DNA from: Chloroflexota bacterium
GTDB taxonomy: Bacteria; Chloroflexota; Anaerolineae; Anaerolineales; Villigracilaceae
NCBI GenBank assembly: GCA_021787595.1
Contig: JAJYLQ010000014.1
Coordinates: forward strand, 50,528 to 114,527
Direction of reading: 5' to 3'
DNA: 64,000 nt
Positions 55,440 through 61,782 of this stretch are shown here, one piece after another. The position numbers and the translations under genes were made by a program. Under the pieces are notes generated by a model. The model was not told the origin of the DNA. It made no database searches and saw only the letters and a list, made by a program, of their open reading frames with translations. The stretch's first letter is position 1. Every line of letters begins with the position of its first letter.

Positions 55440-55728
55440 ACCCGGCACTTCGCCCTGCTCGACGGTGAAGTTGATATCTTTCAATGCCCAGAGGGTTTCT
55501 CCCTCACTCCCGTCCCCTCTCCCGGCGGGAGAGGGGTGAAGGGGTGAGGGGTCGCCGATCTCCGCTAGCGGATTCGGCTTGCCGCGCGCTTTTGCCCACC
55601 AAACGTTCAGGTCATGGGCAAAAGTACCCGCCGTTCGCCCCGCGAGGGTGCCCTTCCCAAGACGGGGTGCCGATCTGGCCCAGCTTATAGGATTTAGAGA
55701 GATGTTCAACAGAGATGACGGTTGGCAT
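55440..55728 (-). pseudogene. wzt 5' fragment G (codons 1 to about 87)
   Basis: Starts at ATG 55728, carries the linker frameshift and [17 protein letters not shown], and ends at [12 protein letters not shown] just before the Walker A loop. It lies next to sequence TATTATACCGTACCCGG, again resembling the wzm end (ACCGTATCC). Confidence 0.82.
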
Positions 55729-55794
55729 GAGAAAGAGGATAGATGAAAGAAATGGTAGAATTACGGAAGCAATACACTCATCAGGAGATCAGAT

Positions 55795-56064
55795 ATGGAG
55801 ACGCATGAACTGGTGATCGAAATGAAACTGCTCGAACGCCGTTTAACGTTATATGAAGAAAAGTACGGCATACTCAGTGAAGATTTCCACGCCGCCCTTA
55901 CATCAGGTCAACTAGCGCGCTACGATGAATATGACGAAACCCGTTCCGATTTCAGCCGCTGGAAAGGCATTTATGAAACATGGCTGCGGCGCAAACAGGC
56001 TTATACCAAAGCGCTGAAACAGCATGGATTGACTGACGCATTGCGGATTCAACCGTCCTACTGA
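55795..56064 (+). CDS. Coiled-coil antitoxin of TumE-like module
   Basis: 89 residues with GGAGATCAGAT upstream. [20 protein letters not shown], then [20 protein letters not shown] and SRWKGIYE correspond to the KYGM/F...DFxxWxG segment of the other two. Its stop overlaps the start of the toxin frame (TGATG). Confidence 0.62.
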   Translation: METHELVIEMKLLERRLTLYEEKYGILSEDFHAALTSGQLARYDEYDETRSDFSRWKGIYETWLRRKQAYTKALKQHGLTDALRIQPSY

Positions 56065-56487
56065 TGACCAGCCAGCCCTTGAACTCGCTCGCGGAATATA
56101 GCCGTTTTGTGGCGGCACTAATAGACCGCCCTGATATTGAGCGCTCCACAGTGGCGGTCTGGTCTGAAAGTCCGTATACCGGTGTTGCCGAGGGGGAGAT
56201 TTTCTTTAAACATGGTTTACGATTAAGAATCAGGGAAGAGTTGGATTTCGATGCGGCTCTCATCACAGCCTACGGCTATGAAGCTTATCAGGGCGAAGAA
56301 CGTTTATATTGGTACGATGACTTTCCGCATCCGAACGACACTGGCGTCCACATTTCCTCGTCACAAACACATTCCTCCAGACGTCAAACATCATCGCACC
56401 CCGGCGCCAGAGATAAGTTTTGAGCGGCCCAATTTGCCCGTGTTGATTCAAGAGATCGAAGTTTTGTCAAAGAGGGGAAATAGATAA
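56064..56487 (+). pseudogene. TumE-like toxin gene with a frameshift
   Basis: The first frame reads [20 protein letters not shown] to [20 protein letters not shown] and ends [10 protein letters not shown]. There the frame is lost at about 56338. The next frame continues [20 protein letters not shown], then [20 protein letters not shown], the expected His cluster and C-terminal helix. A single-base lesion thus inactivates the toxin while its antitoxin stays intact. Confidence 0.65.
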
Positions 56488-56583
56488 CACACACAGGTAG
56501 ATTATGAAAACCGCCAAGCTCTTTCGAAATGGCAAGAACCAGGTTGTACATCTACCCAAAGAATTTGGGTTCAAGGGTGATCG

Positions 56584-56870
56584 GGGAGTGCTCAAAGTTT
56601 GATACTGTTGGCGAATTCATTTTTCGCCTGTAAATGTGCGGCTGGAAACAGTTATACAAGCGCAATTTCTCGATTTCGCCAACAGTATCAAAGTTTGTTA
56701 GTCTGCAACCATTCCGGCGGATTGAAATCCTGCCTCAGCCCATGGAAGTCGGCTAAAAGCCGACTCAGGGAGCTAATCCGAAGGCGTCGCCGTGGCGACA
56801 ATTTCCATGTACTGAGCAGGCGGCTTTAGCCCTGCGCATCAAAATACGCTTACAACCTTTGAGCGCACCC
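56584..56870. mobile_element. Miniature element with 8-bp target duplication, inside vapB
   Basis: 287 bp, flanked by GGTGATCG (56576-83, 56871-78). The ends are imperfect inverted repeats: GGGAGTGCTCAAAGTTT against GGGTGCGCTCAAAGGTT (right end read inward). The core (GGATTGAAATCC, GTCGGCTAAAAGCCGAC, GTCGCC/GGCGAC, GGCGGCTTTAGCC hairpins) is the same type as in the TA-target elements, though the ends differ. It holds a second insertion at 56602. Confidence 0.75.
56602..56688. mobile_element. 87-bp nested insertion with 9-bp duplication
   Basis: Perfect 14-bp inverted ends ATACTGTTGGCGAA / TTCGCCAACAGTAT, flanked by CAAAGTTTG on both sides (56593-56601, 56689-56697). It sits inside the larger element, 18 bp from its left end. 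No coding capacity. Confidence 0.7.
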
Positions 56871-57125
56871 GGTGATCGCGTCTATTTGAAGAAAATGGGA
56901 AACGCAGTCATCCTTCTCCCCTTTGATGCGCCCTGGCAACCACTCGCTGAAAGCCTGACTTCATTTTCCAGCGACTTTATGCAGGCAAGGACCCAGCCGC
57001 CAACTCAACACCGCTTGCATTGACGTCAAGCAGAAATTTTATTTACGCAAACCGTCCGATCAAAAACCGTTTCACTGGCCAACTGAACACTGCTTTCCGC
57101 CCTCACTTGACACCTGACACTCGTC

Positions 57126-57213
57126 TCACACCGTATCCATAAAGGTCTGCTCCACGCGGTCGAAGATGACACTGCCGATAAAAACTACCACAAGCAACAT
57201 GAAGCCAACACTA
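57126..57213 (-). pseudogene. Duplicate of the wzm 3' end (about 26 codons)
   Basis: The sequence CACCGTATCCATAAAGGTCT and on through GCTCCACGCGGTCGAAGATG matches the last codons of wzm at 57976 (ending FMDTV). It reads to its own TGA. Homology fades near 57205. Confidence 0.85.
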
Positions 57214-57250
57214 TTCAAGGAGGGATCGGCATTTCAAGCAAGCGGAAACT

Positions 57251-57634
57251 CTAACGAATCAGCTTTAGTCCAACCCCAATATCTAAATCTTTCCATGTCC
57301 GGTCAGAAGTAACCGCAGTTGCATCAGTGACTTGCGCCAAAGCAAGGCAGGCACGGTCTCCAAGAGAAAGGCCAAGCGGTTGAGTATGCGCGTATAAAAG
57401 CCCCGACTGGAAGGCTTGTTCTTCGTCAAAAGGCAGTATTTCCAACCCAAGATAAGCCAGCGCATCTCGAATTTGATCTTCCGGCATCCCCACAGCAGAT
57501 AAACGCGTGACCACCTCTGCCAGATTTACCGTGGAAATGACCGCTTGCGGCAACAAGCCCTGAACCAGTTCCGCCCCCTTTTCTGAGTTGAGCAGCGCCA
57601 GAAGAGCGGAAGCATCCAAAACATATTCACTCAC
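57251..57634 (-). CDS. VapC-type PIN-domain toxin
   Basis: A 127-residue PIN protein with all acidic positions: YVLDASALLALLN (first Asp), NLAEVVTRLSAVG (Glu), SLGDRACLALAQ (Asp) and VTSDRTWKDL (last Asp). A probable tRNA/rRNA-cleaving toxin. It overlaps its antitoxin gene by 8 nt. It lies between wzm and the wzm 3' duplicate. Confidence 0.88.
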   Translation of the reverse strand: MSEYVLDASALLALLNSEKGAELVQGLLPQAVISTVNLAEVVTRLSAVGMPEDQIRDALAYLGLEILPFDEEQAFQSGLLYAHTQPLGLSLGDRACLALAQVTDATAVTSDRTWKDLDIGVGLKLIR

Positions 57635-57872
57635 CGCCGGCCTCTTCCCGCCTGGCCCGGATCAATTCATCCACAAGAGAAGTTTCCTTGGGCACATATT
57701 GCCGGACAGCCTTTTGTGCCAAATGGATCGCCTGGCGCAAAGGAATCAAGCGGATGGAGCCGTTCTCGAGCCGCATAACGATTTCATCCCCAACCTGAAT
57801 TTCCAGCGCTTTACGCAACTTGACTGGCAGAACGATCCTGCCACCGCGGGTTATTTGTGTCTTTACTTCCAC
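57627..57872 (-). CDS. AbrB/SpoVT-type antitoxin of VapC
   Basis: 81 residues: swapped-hairpin AbrB domain KTQITRGGRIVLPVKLRKAL, then EIQVGDEIVMRLENGSIRLI, and an acidic/basic helical tail (TSLVDELIRARREEAGGE) for toxin binding. It is an autorepressing antitoxin in the usual antitoxin-first order. Confidence 0.85.
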   Translation of the reverse strand: MEVKTQITRGGRIVLPVKLRKALEIQVGDEIVMRLENGSIRLIPLRQAIHLAQKAVRQYVPKETSLVDELIRARREEAGGE

Positions 57873-57972
57873 AGAATGCCACCTTTCTGATTTTAGCCAT
57901 TTCTAGAGATTATACCATATAGAAAGAAGGGTGGGATGCAGGAGATTGAGAGCAGAACCCGTCTTCCATCTT

Positions 57973-58857
57973 CTACACCGTATCCATGAATGTCTGCTCC
58001 ACGCGGTTGAAGATGACGCTTCCGAGAAAAACCACAACAAGCATGAAGATGAAACTATATAATAGATGAGCAAGGTTCGCATCGCCCGCGCCCAGGAAGG
58101 CATAGCGAAAGGTTTCCACGATGGAGGTCATGGGGTTGGCAATGATCACCCACTGAAATCGGGCGGGCACGGAAGAAATGGGATAGATCACCGGCGTGGC
58201 ATACATCAGCAATTGCACGCCGAACTGCACCAAAAAACGCAGGTCACGGTACTTGGTGGTGAGGGAAGAGATGATGATGCCAAAGCCCAGTCCCAAGCCA
58301 GCCATCATGAACAAGAGGATAGGCGATAACAAGACCCACATCCAATTGAGATGAATTACCGAACCGCTCAGGAGAAAATAGGCGACAAACACCAGGAACA
58401 AGGCAAACTGAATCAGAAAGGTGATCAGGCTGGAAATCAAAATCGAAACCGGGACAGCCATGCGCGGGAAATAGACCTTGCCGAACAACTGGGAATTGTT
58501 CACAAAGGTGTTGGAGGTCTTGTTCAAGACGTCCGCAAAATAAGCCCAGACCACGGTGCCGGACATATAGAACAGGAATTGCGGCAGGCCATCGGTCGGC
58601 AGGCTGGCAATGCGGCCAAAGATCACAGTGAAGGTCACGGTGGTCAGGATGGGTTGGATCAAAAACCAGAGCGGGCCGAGGATGGTTTGTTTGTAAACCG
58701 CGACGAAGTCGCGGCGCACAAAGAGCATCACCAGGTCGCGGTAATGCCATAGTTCGCCGAGGCGCAAGTCCAGCAGACTGCGCTGCGGCTCGATGATCAT
58801 GGACCAATTGCGATCATCGTCAGGCTCAACAACTACTTTTTCTGCAAAGGTATCCAT
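57973..58857 (-). CDS. wzm: Wzm-type ABC polysaccharide exporter permease
   Basis: 294 residues from ATG 58857; a GTG five codons earlier is possible. ABC2-type permease with six hydrophobic segments: a gate-helix region ELWHYRDLVMLFVRRDFVAV, then QTILGPLWFLIQPILTTVTF, and further on YATPVIYPISSVPARFQWVI. It is the membrane half of the exporter whose ATPase is at 44958. In normal clusters wzt follows at once; here an 11.7-kb array intervenes. The last ~26 codons are duplicated at 57126. Confidence 0.92.
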   Translation of the reverse strand: MDTFAEKVVVEPDDDRNWSMIIEPQRSLLDLRLGELWHYRDLVMLFVRRDFVAVYKQTILGPLWFLIQPILTTVTFTVIFGRIASLPTDGLPQFLFYMSGTVVWAYFADVLNKTSNTFVNNSQLFGKVYFPRMAVPVSILISSLITFLIQFALFLVFVAYFLLSGSVIHLNWMWVLLSPILLFMMAGLGLGFGIIISSLTTKYRDLRFLVQFGVQLLMYATPVIYPISSVPARFQWVIIANPMTSIVETFRYAFLGAGDANLAHLLYSFIFMLVVVFLGSVIFNRVEQTFMDTV

Positions 58858-58949
58858 TTCAATACGTACCACTACTCTAGGGGGACACGGGACTTAGAAC
58901 ACAAGGTGATATAGATGGAAAGAGAAGAAAAAGTTTTAGGGAAAGGTCC

Positions 58950-59004
58950 CTTCGGTGCTTCGTAGCACCGAAGCAGACGATGGCGGCTTGATGCCGCCTC
59001 GTCT
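58950..59004 (-). promoter_or_regulatory. Two adjacent perfect hairpins between the NusG-like gene and wzm
   Basis: Stem 1: AGACGAGGCGGC with GCCGCCATCGTCT (58975-59004, one bulge). Stem 2: CTTCGGTGC with GCACCGAAG (58950-58973). On the minus strand GGGACCTTTCCC and then a T-rich stretch (AAAACTTTTTCTTC) follow. They could act as a terminator or as an elongation-factor recruitment site. I see no gene in 58858-59097. Confidence 0.5.
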
Positions 59005-59097
59005 AGCAAGCATCCGCCCTTCCGACATTCTCCTCAGTCAGACTAACGGAAAAACGATATGAAACGCAGCTCGCGGGACTGGTTCCGGCTCTACGAT

Positions 59098-59619
59098 CTA
59101 ACGGCCGCGCCTCGTCTGCGGTTTTACTGGCTGGACTTGTCCCGCGGGCAGTACCAACGGGACTTGCTGCCTGCTCATCAACTTCAACAACACACGCACC
59201 CGCTCCGTTCCCGGCAAGCGGGCATCGAAGATGGCTTCGTTTCCAGCAAAAGGACCATCGGAAATTCGTACTTGTTCGCCTTGATGAAGCCCATCGAACA
59301 GTTCGCCGCCTGCGTCATTGACCTGCTCTACGCGCCTTTCGAGCCGATGGATCAATTCATCGGGCACAGGAGTGGGTTCGCCTCCAAAGGCCACCAGACC
59401 CAACGAATACGGAATCCAGTGGAGATCGGAGAATCCGATTCGATTGAGGTCCGCATGAACAAAAAGGTAGCCGGGAAAATAGGGCCGAATGATCCGACTG
59501 CGCGGGTTCACCGGGTGCACGCGCAGTTGCGGATAGAACACTTCTACTTCTCTTGCATGAAGTTCAAGCGCAAGCGTGGTTTCCTTGTTGGGTTTGCTGT
59601 GCATTGCATACCAGTACAT
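59098..59619 (-). CDS. NusG/RfaH-family specialised elongation factor
   Basis: 173 residues from ATG 59619 (MYWYAMHSKPNKETTLALEL). The NGN domain (1-105) carries VEVFYPQLRVHPVNPRSRII and PYFPGYLFVHADL, the RNA-polymerase-binding surface typical of RfaH/UpxY/LoaP paralogues. A KOW domain (about 118-165) reads GEQVRISDGPFAGNEAIFDA. Such paralogues prevent premature termination in long polysaccharide operons. Being the last gene before wzm and a ~30-kb minus-strand run, it probably controls that transcript. Confidence 0.88.
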   Translation of the reverse strand: MYWYAMHSKPNKETTLALELHAREVEVFYPQLRVHPVNPRSRIIRPYFPGYLFVHADLNRIGFSDLHWIPYSLGLVAFGGEPTPVPDELIHRLERRVEQVNDAGGELFDGLHQGEQVRISDGPFAGNEAIFDARLPGTERVRVLLKLMSRQQVPLVLPAGQVQPVKPQTRRGR

Positions 59620-59640
59620 AAACTGATCAATCTTCCTAAA

Positions 59641-59713
59641 GCAAAAGGGGTCACGACGATGATTGGTCAATCATCGTCGTGACCCCCGGGAGTCTTTCAC
59701 CCTCGCCAGGGTC
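59641..59713 (-). promoter_or_regulatory. Structured leader motif overlapping an intrinsic terminator, copy 2
   Basis: Minus strand, 5' to 3': GACCC (59713-59709), core TGGCGAGGGTGAAAGACTCC (59708-59689) running on into CGG, then GGGTC (59685-59681) that pairs with GACCC. GGGTC is also the start of a 19-bp terminator stem (59686-59668 with 59665-59647) followed by TTTTGCTTT. The two pairings exclude each other. It lies 22 bp upstream of the NusG-like start. Confidence 0.72.
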
Positions 59714-59751
59714 GTCTTAATCAAAATTAAAAACGATGGAAGCCATTTATC

Positions 59752-59961
59752 TTATGTGTCATCCGTTTCTTCGATTTCTTTCCACGCTTTGTGACTCTCC
59801 ACTTTGTTGATGTACCTCAACTCGCCTCGCTGGATGATCAGATGGATCTCGCCATAGTCACTCAAAGACGAAAGCACCCGATTGATCTGCTCGACTTGTT
59901 CAGCCGTTAGCTTCTTGGGTTTCGGATCGTTGTGGTGTGTCGAGGAATTTGAGGCGTTCAT
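59752..59961 (-). CDS. Small conserved protein 2 (DUF2292-like)
   Basis: 69 residues from ATG 59961 (MNASNSSTHHNDPKPKKLTA). The C-terminal part, SDYGEIHLIIQRGELRYINK, then VESHKAWKEIEE, is closely similar to the protein at 60156 and resembles the DUF2292 pattern (G-x-hydrophobic-x-I-x-Q-x-G). Function unknown. Position between the two leader motifs suggests a regulatory or RNA-binding role, which is inference only. Confidence 0.65.
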   Translation of the reverse strand: MNASNSSTHHNDPKPKKLTAEQVEQINRVLSSLSDYGEIHLIIQRGELRYINKVESHKAWKEIEETDDT

Positions 59962-60040
59962 CGTTTTTCTACATGGATGATCACAAACACTGTCGAGACA
60001 TCTAAACCACATATAATTGAATTTCAACTCAACCAGTAAA

Positions 60041-60106
60041 CAAAAGGAGCCATGACACATAGAAATGTGTCATGGCTCCCGGGATTCTTTCACCCTCGCC
60101 AGAGCC
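60041..60106 (-). promoter_or_regulatory. Structured leader motif overlapping an intrinsic terminator, copy 1
   Basis: Minus strand: GGCTC (60106-60102), core TGGCGAGGGTGAAAGAATCC (60101-60082) then CGG, and GAGCC (60078-60074) that pairs with GGCTC. GAGCC is shared with a perfect 15-bp terminator stem (60079-60065 with 60060-60046, loop TTCT) followed by TTTTGTTT. The spacing between the P1 arms is 23 nt, the same as in copy 2. The P1 sequence differs from copy 2 but remains paired. Confidence 0.72.
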
Positions 60107-60155
60107 GAGGCTTGCACCTACAATGTTCGATTGTTTGGATCAACCCTTAAGACGA

Positions 60156-60389
60156 TCAAGAAATAGTTTGGCTTTTTTCGACTCTTCTTTCGCCATTCAG
60201 CCAAGCTTTATGGCTCTCAATCGTATTAATATACCGTAACTCTCCGTTCTGCATAATGAGATGTACTTCGCCGTAGTCGCCCACCAAATCAAGGAAATCA
60301 TCAATGCGCTGGACTTGCGCAGGCGACAATCTTTTCAATCTCAAACTGGATAAATTCACATCTCGATTTGCAAGATTCGGGTTATTCAT
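60156..60389 (-). CDS. Small conserved protein 1 (DUF2292-like)
   Basis: 77 residues from ATG 60389 with GGGAGG 5 nt upstream (MNNPNLANRDVNLSSLRLKR). VGDYGEVHLIMQNGELRYIN, then TIESHKAW, shared with the protein at 59752 (same end of the sheet and the ESHKAW tail). First gene after the candidate promoter. Function unknown. Confidence 0.68.
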   Translation of the reverse strand: MNNPNLANRDVNLSSLRLKRLSPAQVQRIDDFLDLVGDYGEVHLIMQNGELRYINTIESHKAWLNGERRVEKSQTIS

Positions 60390-60559
60390 TCGACCTCCCA
60401 TGCGAGGGGGGAATACCGAATTCGAAGCGGCGCCCCCTCCCGCCATTGCGAACGCTGATGTTGATAAGCCTGACAGTTTCAATAATTTAATTGCACTCAA
60501 AATATACCTCGACCCTTACAAATTTGCAAGGTTTGTATCCATAATTTGCCTACCTTTTA

Positions 60560-60589
60560 AGTATACATCGCCCTTCCCCTTCAAATCAA
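60560..60589 (-). promoter_or_regulatory. Candidate sigma-70-type promoter of the regulatory/export operon
   Basis: Minus strand: TTGATT (60589-60584), 18-bp spacer, TATACT (60565-60560). The expected start near 60553 gives a leader of about 165 nt before the first small gene. Matches 4/6 and 5/6 consensus bases; not experimentally supported. Confidence 0.45.
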
Positions 60590-61174
60590 TGGATTTGGGT
60601 TTTATTTTCATAGGCATTAGTACTGATTCTTGAGTATAGGTTCAGACAATTTGAACGGGAACGAAAAATGGAATCATCGCGGCGAAAGATGTTGCGAAGG
60701 ATTAGAGGCAAAGCATGGGTGATCGTTATCTTTTTCATTCATGCTCTACAATACTATATGGCGCGAAGCATAGATTCCTTTCAAACAAGCTGAGAGGAAT
60801 TCCTACCAAAAAATAGTGAGCGAAAAACACCAGAGGGATGAGGATGAATAAGCAAGGCGTTCAACGTTGAATGGTGTACACCGGAGGCATCAAATTGCCC
60901 CCGAGGGGCTACTGCGCCGTTCATCAGTAGCCCTTTTGATAAACGTATGCTCATCGCTACCAAATTTCTTCCATCGAGCAAACTCGCTCTTCCATAGTTG
61001 GCATCTCCGGGCGTACTTGGTGAACCTCCCGCATGAAATGTAGCCTGGGTATCAGAAATGTTTGATGAATGAGCTGCTGGTTGACTGGGAGGTGATTCCA
61101 AGTTTGCCAGATGACGACCCGTTGATAGCATTGTACTGGGTTGGGTTACATTTTCAGGCTTCTGCGCGCCGCCA
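60590..61174. other. Region without a confident gene
   Basis: On the minus strand a frame offset from the M23 peptidase stays open for about 130 codons beyond that gene's stop (60781-61174), rich in Ser/Pro/Gly. It could be the lost C-terminal extension of the peptidase after a frameshift, but I see no recognisable domain. 60590-60780 shows nothing. Confidence 0.35.
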
Positions 61175-61732
61175 CTAAAAAAGATTGGGATCGGATTGGA
61201 AGTTGGGCGGCGGGGAATACCAAGTGTTCCACCAAGTGCCCGGAATTCCTCGAATAGGCTCAGATTGTCCGCTGTACACATTGCCAGGAACAACCCCAGT
61301 TCTGGCTTCAAAATGTAAATGGCAACCTGATCCGCCGGTTCCACTATTACCAGAATAGGCGATGGCTTGTCCCTGGCTTACCGTTTGTCCGGCCTGGACA
61401 AAGATATTATTGGTATCTAAGTGGGCAAAGAAGCTGTTTCCAAAGCCCTGTTCATTAATTCGTACCACCGTGCCAAAATCGGCAACCGTAATCACATCAA
61501 TAACCGTGCCGTCAGCTGGGGCTCGAACAGTAATACAACCATTGGGCGCGTAATCAATCGCTTCTGCTGATGCATTGATATGCAAACCTTCGTTTGGGCC
61601 GTTGCTGATATATGTTGTTCCATTGAATGGTAGTGTCCATCCCAAAGTTTCTGCTCCGGCGTCTGCCGAGGCCAACGCAAAAGTTAATGACATCGCCGAT
61701 AAAACGACTGTCAGGAATTTTTTCATATACAT
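61175..61732 (-). CDS. Secreted M23-family peptidase (LytM-like)
   Basis: 185 residues. GGAGG lies 5 nt before ATG 61732. Signal peptide KKFLTVVLSAMSLTFALASA. M23 domain: EAIDYAPNGCITVRAPADGT (first zinc ligand region is atypical, AIDY in place of HxxxD), NSFFAHLDTNNIFVQAGQTV, and GCHLHFEARTG, the HxH motif. The first conserved His is not evident near HINASAEAIDY, although HIN may supply it. Probably remodels or binds cell wall. Confidence 0.82.
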   Translation of the reverse strand: MYMKKFLTVVLSAMSLTFALASADAGAETLGWTLPFNGTTYISNGPNEGLHINASAEAIDYAPNGCITVRAPADGTVIDVITVADFGTVVRINEQGFGNSFFAHLDTNNIFVQAGQTVSQGQAIAYSGNSGTGGSGCHLHFEARTGVVPGNVYSGQSEPIRGIPGTWWNTWYSPPPNFQSDPNLF

Positions 61733-61782
61733 GTCAACCTCCAGGTTTGATGCAAAGAAGTTTATTCACTTTGCCCAGATTT

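Larger units (their letters stand above)
56504..57023 (+). pseudogene. vapB-type antitoxin gene split by a 287-bp insertion
   Basis: Before the insertion: MKTAKLFRNGKNQVVHLPKE, FGFKGD. After it: RVYLKKMGNAVILLPFDAPW, then QPLAESLTSFSSDFMQ and a stop. Removing 56584-56870 with one copy of the 8-bp repeat GGTGATCG gives GFKGDRVYLKK in frame, the normal VapB sequence. A partner toxin of this antitoxin is not seen downstream, where the wzm fragment follows. Confidence 0.85.

Noticed and set aside
57024..57125. Possible VapC partner downstream of the broken vapB
   Set aside because: No PIN-like frame follows; the sequence runs into the wzm 3' duplicate.
60781..61344. 187-codon minus-strand frame partly overlapping the M23 peptidase gene
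   Set aside because: Its first third overlaps the well-supported M23 frame, it has no recognised domain and no ribosome site. I noted it only as a possible frameshifted extension.
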